A DNA stretch of 32,704 bases from Thiobacillus sp. (GTDB lineage: Bacteria > Pseudomonadota > Gammaproteobacteria > Burkholderiales > Thiobacillaceae), in contig JANJXF010000096.1 in assembly GCA_024709165.1 (NCBI GenBank), forward strand, positions 1 to 32,704, given 5' to 3'. Made by a program: the position numbers and the translations under genes. Positions 23,848-31,620 of the stretch are shown piece after piece (within the stretch, counting starts at the first letter, position 1; each line of letters starts with the position of its first letter). The notes under the pieces were generated by a model that was not told the DNA's origin, searched no databases, and saw only the letters and a list, made by a program, of their open reading frames with translations.

Positions 23848-24939
23848 ATGGAACTCATCAACTTCATCGAAATCACCCCTCTCACCGCGATCCTCCTGAT
23901 CCTGGTCGGCTTCGTCGGCGGCATGGTGTCCGGCTTCATCGGCTCCGGCGGCGCCTTCGTGCTGACCCCGGCGATGATGACGCTGGGCGCACCCGGCATC
24001 GTCGCGGTGGCCTCCAACATCTGCCACAAATTTCCCAAGGCGCTGGTCGGCGCGGTCAAACGCAACAAGTACGGCCAGGTCGACGTCAAGCTGGGCCTGA
24101 TCCTCGGCCTGTTCGCCGAGGCCGGTGTGTTGTTCGGCAAGCACGTGATGACCGACATCAAGAACGCCTTCGGCGCGGTCGGCACTGACCTCTATGTGTC
24201 CGGCATGTTCGTCGTCACGCTGGCGATCGTCGGCGGTTTCGTGCTGAAGGACTACAAGAAGCTAAAGGCGCTGGACGACGCCGGCGACGGCAGCGAGCAG
24301 GCCGCGCCGATCACCCGGCTTGCGCGCTGGGTGCAGTCGGTGAACATCCCGGGCACCATGATCTATTCGAAAGCCGCACAGGCCCGTGTCTCGATCCTGT
24401 TCCTGGTGCCGATCGGCTTCGCCACCGGCTTCCTCGCCTCGGCGATCGCGGTGGGCGGCTTCATCGGCGTGCCGGCGATGATCTACATCCTCGGCGTGCC
24501 GGCGATCATGGCCTCCGCCACCGAGCTGGTCATCGCCTTCATCATGGGCCTGGGCGGCACGATCTTCTATGGTCTTGAAGGCGTGGTCGACATCCGTCTG
24601 GCGATGCTGATCCTGCTCGGCTCCCTGTTCGGCATCCAGGTCGGCGCCATCGGCACAACGTATGTGAAGGACTACCAGGTCAAGTTCACTATGGCGGTGA
24701 TCATGCTGACCGTGCTGTTCTCGCGTTTCTTCTACATCCCCGGCTATCTCTCGCAGCTCGGCATGATCGAGCCGTTGAATGCGTCCACCATGCAGGTCCT
24801 CAAATGGGTCGGCGACGGCGTACTGGCGCTGGCGCTGATCGTCGGCGCGTGGACCGTGCTGGCAGCACTGTTCAAGGGCATCCACGAGCACCGCAGACAG
24901 CATGCGGTGCACACCGACCAGATCGGCGTCGCCGAGTGA
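23848..24939 (+). CDS. TauE/SafE-family anion exporter
   Basis: The 363-residue membrane protein has about eight to nine helices and the repeated TauE/SafE motif: GFVGGMVSGFIGSGGAFVLTP in the first half, then ILFLVPIGFATGFLASAIAVGG in the second. The family exports sulfite, sulfoacetate and similar organo-sulfur anions, or takes up related compounds. This protein is about 100 residues longer than typical members, with an extended central loop (about 130-185) and a His/Gln-rich C-terminus (HEHRRQHAVH). It is the last gene of the sigma-54 cluster and is followed by a strong terminator. In a sulfur oxidiser, sulfite or sulfate disposal is a reasonable guess. Confidence 0.88.
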   Translation: MELINFIEITPLTAILLILVGFVGGMVSGFIGSGGAFVLTPAMMTLGAPGIVAVASNICHKFPKALVGAVKRNKYGQVDVKLGLILGLFAEAGVLFGKHVMTDIKNAFGAVGTDLYVSGMFVVTLAIVGGFVLKDYKKLKALDDAGDGSEQAAPITRLARWVQSVNIPGTMIYSKAAQARVSILFLVPIGFATGFLASAIAVGGFIGVPAMIYILGVPAIMASATELVIAFIMGLGGTIFYGLEGVVDIRLAMLILLGSLFGIQVGAIGTTYVKDYQVKFTMAVIMLTVLFSRFFYIPGYLSQLGMIEPLNASTMQVLKWVGDGVLALALIVGAWTVLAALFKGIHEHRRQHAVHTDQIGVAE

Positions 24940-24976
24940 GCCGGTCCCGGCGGGGGTTGCACGCAGTGGTATCATG

Positions 24977-25004
24977 AAAAGAGCCGGGTTGTCCCGGCTC
25001 TTTT
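24977..25004. terminator. Terminator between the TauE gene and the carbonic anhydrase gene
   Basis: AAAAGAGCCGGG / CCCGGCTCTTTT form a perfect 12-bp stem around a TTGT loop, with T-runs on both strands, so it can act in either direction. It ends 25 bases before the carbonic anhydrase start codon. An extended -10 (TG-G-TATCAT, 24967-24975) just before the hairpin could drive the next gene with the hairpin in its leader. Confidence 0.85.
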
Positions 25005-25029
25005 CCATTTTCCCGATCGAGACGCCAGA

Positions 25030-25590
25030 ATGATACGCAGAAACCCCACCGGACATCTGCCCGTTGTCCATGACACCGCCTTCGTCGATCCCACCGCCAT
25101 CCTGTGTGGCAAGGTCATCGTCGAGGAGAACGTCTTCATCGGGCCCTACGCCGTGATCCGTGCCGACGAAGTGGACGAGCAAGGCGACATGGAGCCGATC
25201 ATCATCGGCGCAAACTCGAACATCCAGGATGGTGTCGTCATCCACTGCAAGGCGGGAGGCGGCGTCACCATCGGCCGCGGCACCTCGATCGCACACCGTT
25301 CCATCGTGCACGGACCGTGCATCGTCGGCGACGACGTCTTCGTCGGCTTCAACTCGGTGCTGTTCAACTGCATGGTGGGTAGCCATTCCGTGATCCGCCA
25401 CAACTCGGTGGTCGAAGGCTGCGAGGTGCCACACAGTTTCTACGTCCCTTCGACGGCCAACATCAAGTCCAACCAGGATCTGGACACCATCGAGCGCGTC
25501 ACGCCCGACGTCGCCAGTTTCTCGGAAAGCGTGATCCAAGCGAACAAGGAACTGGTCAAGGGCTACAAGCGCATCCGCAACGAGTTCTGA
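25030..25590 (+). CDS. Gamma-class carbonic anhydrase-like protein (Cam/CamH type)
   Basis: The 186-residue left-handed beta-helix protein has hexapeptide repeats and the metal-site pattern of gamma-carbonic anhydrases: H72 in VVIHC, H89 in SIAHRS and H94 in IVHGP, followed by IVGDDVFVGFNS. These match His81, His117 and His122 of the Methanosarcina enzyme and the N-domain of CcmM. The reaction is CO2 hydration/bicarbonate dehydration. No RuBisCO small-subunit-like repeats follow, so it is not a full CcmM. Whether it is active needs assay, since many homologs are silent. Its stop is 8 bases before the SulP-3 start, so the two form one transcription unit. Confidence 0.85.
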   Translation: MIRRNPTGHLPVVHDTAFVDPTAILCGKVIVEENVFIGPYAVIRADEVDEQGDMEPIIIGANSNIQDGVVIHCKAGGGVTIGRGTSIAHRSIVHGPCIVGDDVFVGFNSVLFNCMVGSHSVIRHNSVVEGCEVPHSFYVPSTANIKSNQDLDTIERVTPDVASFSESVIQANKELVKGYKRIRNEF

Positions 25591-25598
25591 CGCGCCAC

Positions 25599-27236
25599 GT
25601 GATCGCAGCGCTGGAGTCCTGGAAAGCCGGGCTGTTCGGCCGGCATCACTTCATGCGCAACCTCGGTGCCGGCCTCGTCGTCGGCATGGTCGCCCTGCCG
25701 CTGGCGTTGGCTTTCGCCATCGCCAGCGGGGCGCGCCCCGAACAGGGCATCTATACCGGCATCGTCGCCGGCCTCTTGGCCTCGCTCTTCGGCAGTTCGC
25801 GCGTATCGATCAGCGGCCCCACCGGCGCCTTCATCGTGATCCTCGCCGGCATCACCGCCAAGCACGGCATCGCCGGCCTGCAGATCGCCAGCCTGATGGC
25901 CGGTCTCATCCTGCTGGCGATGGGCCTGATCCGGCTCGGCGGCATCATCCGTTTCATCCCCACGCCGGTCGTCACCGGCTTCACCAGCGGCATCGCGGTC
26001 ATCATCTTCGTCGGACAGTGGAAGGATTTCTTCGGCCTCACCCCTGCGGCGTCCGGCCAGCATTTCCACGAAAAGCTCATCGCGCTGGTCGACGCGATGC
26101 CCGACCTCAACCTGCCGACCACCCTGCTGGCGCTGGGTGCGCTCGCCATCGTCGTGCTGCTGCCGCGCGTGGTGCGGCGCATCCCCAGTCCGCTCGTCGC
26201 CATGCTCGCCGTCACGCTCGCCCAGGCCTGGTGGCAGTTCGACGATGTCGCCACCATCGGCAGCGCCTTCGGCGGCATTCCCGCAGGGCTGCCCGAGCCG
26301 CATCTCCCCACCGTCACGTTCGCGCGGATGCTGGAACTGATCGGCCCGGCCGTCACCATCGCCATGCTGGGCGCGATCGAATCGCTCTTGTGCGCGGTCG
26401 TCGCCGACGGCATGGCCGGCACCCGGCACGATCCGAATCAGGAACTGGTCGGCCAGGGCATCGCCAACCTCGCCGCGCCGGTCTTCGGCGGCTTCGCTGC
26501 CACCGGCGCGATCGCACGCACCGCCACCAGCATCCGCAACGGCGGCAACAGCCCGCTCGCCGGTGTGGTGCACGCGCTGCTTCTGCTGGCGGTGATCGTC
26601 GCGCTGGCGCCGCTGGCGGCACACGTCCCGCTCGCCGCGCTGGCTGCGATTCTGTTCGTGGTGGCGTGGAACATGAGCGAGGCGCGCCATTTCGTCGACC
26701 TCCTGCGCCACGCACCGATCAACGACCGCGCCCTGCTCCTCATCACCTTCCTGTTGACCGTGTTCGCGGATCTCGTGATCGCGGTCAACGTCGGCGTACT
26801 GCTCGCCGCGCTGCTGTTCATGAAGCGCATGAGCGAGACGGTGACGATCGAGGGCGAGACCGACACCAGCCTTGCCGGCGTATGCGCAGTCGGCGTACCC
26901 AGGGGTGTGCAGATCTATTCGATCGACGGGCCGTTGTTCTTCGGTGCCGCGGCGACGTTCGAACGCACGCTCGCCGGCCTGCACGACCAGACGCGGATAT
27001 TGATCCTGCGCCTCGGCGAAGTGCCGATCATCGACGCCACCGCGATGCAGGCGCTGTCGGACATGACACGTCGCTTCCAACAGCGCGGGGTCAAGGTCAT
27101 GCTGTGCGAAGCCAGCGAGCGCATCAACAACAAACTGGCAAATTTCGGATTGCTCACGCGCCTCGGTCAACGCGACGCGCGCGTGTCGCTGTCCGACGCC
27201 CTGGAACAGGCCGCGAAGGCACCGACGGACGCCTGA
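25599..27236 (+). CDS. SulP-family anion transporter coupled to carbonic anhydrase (SulP-3), candidate bicarbonate transporter
   Basis: The 545-residue SulP protein has about 10-14 helices (residues 20-410), the motif NQELVGQGIANLAAPVFGGF (280-299) and a short STAS domain (about 436-540, IYSIDGPLFFGAAATFERTL). The start is GTG 25599, 8 bases after the carbonic anhydrase stop. SulP proteins include the cyanobacterial bicarbonate carrier BicA, and fusions of SulP with carbonic anhydrase are known in other bacteria (for example mycobacterial Rv3273). The pairing here therefore suggests bicarbonate, but sulfate is not excluded. It is convergent with the last gene of the cbb operon with only 6 bases between stops and no terminator. 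Confidence 0.9.
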   Translation: MIAALESWKAGLFGRHHFMRNLGAGLVVGMVALPLALAFAIASGARPEQGIYTGIVAGLLASLFGSSRVSISGPTGAFIVILAGITAKHGIAGLQIASLMAGLILLAMGLIRLGGIIRFIPTPVVTGFTSGIAVIIFVGQWKDFFGLTPAASGQHFHEKLIALVDAMPDLNLPTTLLALGALAIVVLLPRVVRRIPSPLVAMLAVTLAQAWWQFDDVATIGSAFGGIPAGLPEPHLPTVTFARMLELIGPAVTIAMLGAIESLLCAVVADGMAGTRHDPNQELVGQGIANLAAPVFGGFAATGAIARTATSIRNGGNSPLAGVVHALLLLAVIVALAPLAAHVPLAALAAILFVVAWNMSEARHFVDLLRHAPINDRALLLITFLLTVFADLVIAVNVGVLLAALLFMKRMSETVTIEGETDTSLAGVCAVGVPRGVQIYSIDGPLFFGAAATFERTLAGLHDQTRILILRLGEVPIIDATAMQALSDMTRRFQQRGVKVMLCEASERINNKLANFGLLTRLGQRDARVSLSDALEQAAKAPTDA

Positions 27237-27242
27237 CGACGC

Positions 27243-27536
27243 TCAGTCGTCCTCGCCGAGCTCCGGGTTCCAGCCCTTGCGCTTGGCAAGCGCGAGCGCG
27301 CGCTCGTAGATCTGCGTGTGGCGCTCGCGCAGTTCCGGGGGTAGGCGGCTCGGCAGGTTGGCGTACTGATCCCACTCTTTCTCGATGCGGTCCATCAACG
27401 CCTGCATGCGGCCGAGATCCCATCCGGTACAGTCCTCGCTCTCGGGAATGAAACCGAACAGCCAGCCATCGAGCACCACCCTGCCGAGCTGGGTCATGCC
27501 GTGCTTGTCATTGTTGAAGCCGATGTATTTTTCCAT
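27243..27536 (-). CDS. Protein of unknown function at the end of the cbb operon
   Basis: The 97-residue soluble acidic protein begins MEKYIGFNNDKHGMTQLGRV and continues with aromatic and acidic residues (WDLGRMQALMDRIEKEWDQY) and a helical basic C-terminal third. It has one Cys. I do not recognise the family. It is the last gene in the cbbL-cbbS-cbbQ-cbbO direction, 169 bases after cbbO, behind an inverted-repeat element. The ATG at 27536 is preferred for its AAAAGG site. Position suggests a RuBisCO-related accessory role, but nothing in the sequence proves it. Confidence 0.75.
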   Translation of the reverse strand: MEKYIGFNNDKHGMTQLGRVVLDGWLFGFIPESEDCTGWDLGRMQALMDRIEKEWDQYANLPSRLPPELRERHTQIYERALALAKRKGWNPELGEDD

Positions 27537-27553
27537 GGTCAAAACCTTTTTTG

Positions 27554-27697
27554 TCCGCGAAGGACGCGAAGAAACGCGAAGGAAGCGCTGAACAGGTCGA
27601 TCATTGCTTTTCCGGCATTCATCGCGGTGACGCATTGTTCAGTACTTCCAGCAGTCTGAATCTGGGTTTCTTCGCGTTCCTTCGCGTCCTTCGCGGA
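27554..27697. repeat. Inverted-repeat element between cbbO and the 97-residue gene
   Basis: Arms of 31 bases (27554-27584 and 27667-27697) pair at 29 positions. They carry the core TCCGCGAAGGACGCGAA found again at 30967-31089. The inside is 82 bases with its own short dyad (CTGAACA / TGTTCAG). The second arm ends 8 bases before the cbbO stop. It has no coding capacity and resembles a short palindromic mobile repeat. Confidence 0.75.
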
Positions 27698-27705
27698 TAA
27701 GGAAG

Positions 27706-30063
27706 TCAACGGGTCAGGCCAGCATACAGCAGCGGCAGCTTCTCCGGGAGACGTTGCACATGGTCGACCACCATGTAGTGCTTCTGTCCGAAGATGCGGG
27801 ACACGTAGTTGTCCGCGCGTGGATCGAGGCTCATGCAGTAGGTGGTGACGCCGTGCCGGGCGATTTCCTCGACTGCCTTCTTGGTATCGTAGCGCAGGTA
27901 CTGCGGATCGCGCACGTCGATGTCGGCCGGCTCGCCGTCGGTAATGACGATCAGCAGCTTCTTCGCCGACCGCTGCAACTTCAGATGGTGACCGGCATGG
28001 CGGATCGCCGCGCCCATGCGCGTCGACAGCTGACCGGTCATGCCGGCAAGGCGGGCCTTCGGCGTCTCGTCCCAGTGCTGGTCGAAATCCTTGAAACGGT
28101 AGTATTCGACGTCGTGGCGGCCGTCCGAGCAGAAACCGTGGATAGCGAACGGGTCCCCCACCTTGCTGATCGCGTCGGCGAGCAGCACGCACGCCTGGCG
28201 CGTGAGGTCGAGCACCGAGTAATCATGGTCCTGCACCATCTCGTTGGTCGATTCCGACAGGTCCAGCAGCACGAGGATGGAAAAATCGCGCGTCTTCCTC
28301 ACCGAGCGCATCATGATGCGCGGGTCGGGCTGAAGGCCCTGGCGGATGTCGGTGAAACTCGCAATCGCAGCGTTGATGTCGATCTCGTCGCCGTCCTCCA
28401 GTTTCCTGATGCGCTGCACGCCCTGCGGCTGCATGGCATCGAGCAGGAACTTCATGCGGTGGATCTCGCGCTTGTATTGCGCGGCGATGGCGTCGATCAC
28501 CTGCAGATCGCCGAATGGGGCGCGCTTTTCCAGCACGGTCGCCCACGCCGGGCGTTCGAGCTGGATCTGGTAATCCCACTCGGAATAATGGAAGGGGTCG
28601 GACACCGGCGGCTTGCCTTCCATCTGGTTGTACGATTTTCCGCCGCTCGATTCGCCAATGTTCTCATAGGGAAAGAGCTCGCTGTCGAGCACCCAGATCT
28701 CCTGGGCATCGTCGCCGGCGGTTTCGACGTCGATCTCATTGATCATCTCCATCACGCTGACGTGCTTGCGCACCTGTTTGACGGACTCGTAGCCGGCGCC
28801 CGCCGCCTTGGCAAAATCGAATTCCTCGAACTCCCAGAAGTAGCGATTGTCGTCGCGGTAGGGCGCGGTGAGCAGGTCCGTACGGGGATTGAACGCGAGT
28901 TTCTTCTGCCCGATGCTGTGCGCCAGGGTGACGCCGATATCCCAGGACACGCGGTTGTCGCCAAGCCGATCCCGCGCCGCGGCAAACAGCGCGCGGCCCT
29001 CCGCGATCCATGGATCGTCATCGACGTAGCCGTCGTCGAGCAGCGCGCGCGCCAGACGGTCGAGATAGTCGCCGACCGTAGCCTGCATGCCGGGCGTCGC
29101 GGTGTGGAGCCGCGCCCATAGCTGCTTCAGGCCCGGAAAACGGCGGATCGACAGCGTCTCCACACGCGCATCCTCGATCACGGAAATCACCGCCATCTGC
29201 AGCGGATTGAGCGCCTCGGCGGAGATCGGCACTGTCGTTTCCACCATGTGTGCCGCGCAGTGTGCAGCGGTCGCGCGATAGAGCTCGAGGCCCGACACCG
29301 GCGCCACGCCTTCCGGCGCGAAGTCGTCGAAGGCGTCGGGCAGGTGCAGCAGATAATCCTCGATGTAGGGCCGGTAGCCCTCGCGCGACTCGAAGTCACC
29401 GGAGGTGGGACGCATGAAAAAGTCGCGCGCCCACAGTGCGCGCAGATACATGTTGATACGACGCTGCACGTCGACCAGGAGCGTGCCCTTGCGTTCCTTC
29501 TGCAGCATCGCCTGCGATTCCTTCGAATCAAGGCTGAAATACTTGATCTGCTCCTCGTAGTCGGTACGGTGCGCGTGCGCGCCCCACAGCGCCCAGCGCC
29601 TGAGACCGCCGAGGGTGAGGTGCTGGAACAGCACCTCCAGCTTGTCGAGCATGGGACGCACACCGCGCGGCGCCTGTGCGATCAGGGTGTTGATGAACTG
29701 CAGGTAGCTGAGGAAGAGCTGCGCGTCACCCAGGCGATTGGCCGCGGTGGCTGCGGTGGCAAGCAGCAGTTCGATCACCGTCCCCGAGGTTTTCGACGCC
29801 AGGAGAAGCGAAGCGGTGGCGAGCTCGCCCACCACGTCCTCGCCGACTTCCTTGGCCACGCGCGGCGCTTCCTCGATCCACGTTTCCACCAGCGAGTCGC
29901 CGCGCCCGAGCCCGCGAATCGCGGACACGCCCTTCAGGTAATTGTCCAGGCCGCGCGGCGAGAACACCTTGGCCGCCTCATGCCAGTTGGCGTCGAGCGC
30001 CGCCCGGCTGTGGGGCGACAGGTCTTCCAGCAGTTCGGCGTAGTCTTCGAGTTTAATCGGCAT
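27706..30063 (-). CDS. cbbO: RuBisCO activase adaptor CbbO (VWA domain)
   Basis: The 785-residue protein is of CbbO length. It has a long helical N-terminal region and a C-terminal von Willebrand factor A domain with a MIDAS site: DLSES at 601-605, then LSTRMGAA and VITDGEPAD. With the AAA+ ring CbbQ it forms a RuBisCO activase that removes inhibitory sugar phosphates; the MIDAS motif is known to be required for this in studied systems. ATG 30063 gives the family N-terminus. There is no Shine-Dalgarno sequence before it, because a heptamer repeat directly abuts the start (see findings). Confidence 0.93.
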   Translation of the reverse strand: MPIKLEDYAELLEDLSPHSRAALDANWHEAAKVFSPRGLDNYLKGVSAIRGLGRGDSLVETWIEEAPRVAKEVGEDVVGELATASLLLASKTSGTVIELLLATAATAANRLGDAQLFLSYLQFINTLIAQAPRGVRPMLDKLEVLFQHLTLGGLRRWALWGAHAHRTDYEEQIKYFSLDSKESQAMLQKERKGTLLVDVQRRINMYLRALWARDFFMRPTSGDFESREGYRPYIEDYLLHLPDAFDDFAPEGVAPVSGLELYRATAAHCAAHMVETTVPISAEALNPLQMAVISVIEDARVETLSIRRFPGLKQLWARLHTATPGMQATVGDYLDRLARALLDDGYVDDDPWIAEGRALFAAARDRLGDNRVSWDIGVTLAHSIGQKKLAFNPRTDLLTAPYRDDNRYFWEFEEFDFAKAAGAGYESVKQVRKHVSVMEMINEIDVETAGDDAQEIWVLDSELFPYENIGESSGGKSYNQMEGKPPVSDPFHYSEWDYQIQLERPAWATVLEKRAPFGDLQVIDAIAAQYKREIHRMKFLLDAMQPQGVQRIRKLEDGDEIDINAAIASFTDIRQGLQPDPRIMMRSVRKTRDFSILVLLDLSESTNEMVQDHDYSVLDLTRQACVLLADAISKVGDPFAIHGFCSDGRHDVEYYRFKDFDQHWDETPKARLAGMTGQLSTRMGAAIRHAGHHLKLQRSAKKLLIVITDGEPADIDVRDPQYLRYDTKKAVEEIARHGVTTYCMSLDPRADNYVSRIFGQKHYMVVDHVQRLPEKLPLLYAGLTR

Positions 30064-30070
30064 GGTGTGG

Positions 30071-30142
30071 TGAGTCGTGAGTGGTGAACGGTGAGTGGTG
30101 ATGGGGCGTTGTCCGCTTACCACTTACCACTTACTACTTACT
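30071..30142. repeat. Heptamer tandem repeats between cbbQ and cbbO
   Basis: Five 7-base units of the form TGAGTGG (30071-30105) and four of the form ACTTACC/T (30115-30142) stand as an imperfect inverted repeat around a 9-base centre. They fill almost all of the 78-base gap. One side overlaps the cbbQ stop codon, the other comes within 8 bases of the cbbO ATG. They resemble short tandem repeat families known from other bacterial intergenic DNA. Confidence 0.75.
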
Positions 30143-30945
30143 CAAAAAAACGTCGACACCGCCGCGTCCAGCGCGTCGCGCATGTCCGGATCGTCAGTGA
30201 TCGGGCGCACCAGCGCGACGCGGCAGGCGGCCTGCGGGGTTACGCCCTTGGCGATCAGCGAGCCTGCGTAGACCAGCATGCGCGTCGACAGGCCCTCGTC
30301 GAGACCGTGACCCTTGAGATTGCGGCTGCGCTCGGCGATCGACACCAGCTTGCCGGCGATATCGGCATCGACGCCCGACTCGTGTGCGACGATCTCGGTC
30401 TCGATGGCGTGTTCCGGATAGGTGAAGTCCAGCCCGCCGAAGCGCTGCTTGGTGGACTGCTTCAGATCCTTCATCAGGCTCTGGTAGCCCGGGTTGTACG
30501 AGATCACGATCTGGAAGTCGGGGTGGGCGTTGACCAGCTCGCCTTTCTTCTCCAGCGGCAGCACGCGGCGGTTGTCGGTCAGCGGGTGGATCACCACGGT
30601 AGTGTCCTGGCGCGCCTCGACCACCTCGTCGAGATAGCAGATCGCACCGTGACGCGCAGCGATGGCCAGAGGCCCGTCCTGCCATTCGGTGCCCTGCGCC
30701 GACAGCAGGAAGCGGCCGACCAGATCGGAGGCGGTCATGTCCTCGTTGCAGGCCACGGTGATCAGCGGCTTGTTCAGCCTGTGCGCCATGTATTCGACGA
30801 AGCGCGTCTTGCCGCAGCCGGTGGGGCCCTTCAGCATCATCGGCATGCGCACCGAATAGGCCGCTTCGTAGAGATCGACCTCGTCGGCAACGGGACGGTA
30901 ATAAGGCTCCCTGGTGATGCGGTATTGATCGACGATGTTGCTCAT
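30142..30945 (-). CDS. cbbQ: RuBisCO activase AAA+ ATPase CbbQ
   Basis: The 267-residue MoxR-type AAA+ ATPase has Walker A GPTGCGKT at 40-47, Walker B AICYLDEV at 101-108, and the CbbQ-type C-terminal region ([20 protein letters not shown]). It forms hexameric rings that, with CbbO, reactivate inhibited form I RuBisCO. The start has a strong GAGGAG site. It follows cbbS after a 211-base gap that holds a terminator and an inverted-repeat element, so its expression is probably lower than that of cbbLS. Confidence 0.95.
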   Translation of the reverse strand: MSNIVDQYRITREPYYRPVADEVDLYEAAYSVRMPMMLKGPTGCGKTRFVEYMAHRLNKPLITVACNEDMTASDLVGRFLLSAQGTEWQDGPLAIAARHGAICYLDEVVEARQDTTVVIHPLTDNRRVLPLEKKGELVNAHPDFQIVISYNPGYQSLMKDLKQSTKQRFGGLDFTYPEHAIETEIVAHESGVDADIAGKLVSIAERSRNLKGHGLDEGLSTRMLVYAGSLIAKGVTPQAACRVALVRPITDDPDMRDALDAAVSTFF

Positions 30946-30966
30946 GTGAACTCCTCAAAATTTACT

Positions 30967-31089
30967 CATCCGCGAAGGACGCGAAAAAAGCCTTCAAGAC
31001 ACGTGCGCCGCCTGCAACCCCGGGCAAACACCAGGATCGTGTTCCACGACCTGGGGATCCTTCACGTTTCTTCGCGTCCTTCGCGGATG
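30967..31089. repeat. Inverted-repeat element between cbbS and cbbQ
   Basis: Perfect 19-bp inverted arms (30967-30985 and 31071-31089; core TCCGCGAAGGACGCGAA) enclose 85 bases. The inside contains a second dyad, CCAGG-x2-CGTG / CACG-x2-CTGG. The arms match those of the element at 27554-27697; the insides do not. It has no reading frame. Confidence 0.75.
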
Positions 31090-31101
31090 AACAAGACCAA
31101 C

Positions 31102-31135
31102 AAAAAGCCCCCGCGCCCTGCGGGCGACGGGGGCT
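31102..31135 (-). terminator. Intrinsic terminator after cbbS
   Basis: On the minus strand AGCCCCCG / CGGGGGCT form the outer stem (8 bp), an inner CGCCC / GGGCG stem and a 3-base loop extend it, and a run of T follows (31106-31102). It starts about 20 bases after the cbbS stop. Read-through would give a graded reduction of cbbQO transcripts relative to cbbLS. Confidence 0.85.
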
Positions 31136-31156
31136 GGTACGGTCACCCGTCGCGAC

Positions 31157-31513
31157 TTAAACAGTCTTGCCGCGGAAAATCACCATCGCCGCGCCCTGCG
31201 ACTGATTGAAGTTGTTGTAGCCAATCAGGCGGACGTGGTTGTTGGGGTTGGCCTTGTGGCAGGCTTCGGCTTCGGCCAGCACGCGGTCGACGTCGGTCTC
31301 GCCGAACATCGGCAGCTTCCACATGTACCAGTACGAGTCCATCATGTGCTCGGGCTCGACATGCTCGATCGCCGGGTTCCAGCCTTTCTTCACCAGGTAC
31401 TCGACCTGCTTCTTGATGTTGTCCGCGGTCATGGCGGGCAGGTAGGAGAAGGTTTCGAACTTGCGGCTGGCGGGATCGCTCAGGCGGCTTTTGTAATCCA
31501 TCACTTCAGACAT
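31157..31513 (-). CDS. cbbS: Ribulose-bisphosphate carboxylase small subunit (form I)
   Basis: This 118-residue form I small subunit contains [32 protein letters not shown] and [19 protein letters not shown], with [14 protein letters not shown] near the C-terminus. Eight copies cap the L8S8 holoenzyme in the cytoplasm. A good AAAGGA site precedes the ATG. It lies 107 bases after cbbL with a GC-rich hairpin between. The presence of cbbQ and cbbO downstream points to the form IAq (non-carboxysomal) class; no carboxysome shell genes are in the window. Confidence 0.97.
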   Translation of the reverse strand: MSEVMDYKSRLSDPASRKFETFSYLPAMTADNIKKQVEYLVKKGWNPAIEHVEPEHMMDSYWYMWKLPMFGETDVDRVLAEAEACHKANPNNHVRLIGYNNFNQSQGAAMVIFRGKTV

Positions 31514-31549
31514 TTCATTTTCCTTTATACGAATAGGTTGAGTGGGGGC

Positions 31550-31606
31550 GAGCAGGCGGCCCGCCGGGGGTCGCATCCCCCCCGCTCTGCGGCGGGGGTC
31601 CTGCTC
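31550..31606 (-). other. Hairpin in the cbbL-cbbS spacer
   Basis: GAGCAGG (31550-31556) and CCTGCTC (31600-31606) are perfect complements enclosing several further G/C-rich pairing options (for example GGGGG-x6-CCCCC at 31566-31581). There is no T-run, so it is more likely an mRNA stabilising or processing element than a terminator. Confidence 0.55.
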
Positions 31607-31620
31607 CGCCCCTCGCGCCT

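Noticed and set aside
25030-25590. Carboxysomal CcmM
   Set aside because: The protein ends after the beta-helix and C-terminal helix; RuBisCO small-subunit-like repeats and shell genes are absent.
30071-30142. CRISPR-like or direct-repeat array
   Set aside because: The units are contiguous 7-mers without spacers and there are no cas genes.
27554-31089. Insertion sequence remnant
   Set aside because: No transposase reading frame and no visible target duplication; only the palindromic arms are shared.
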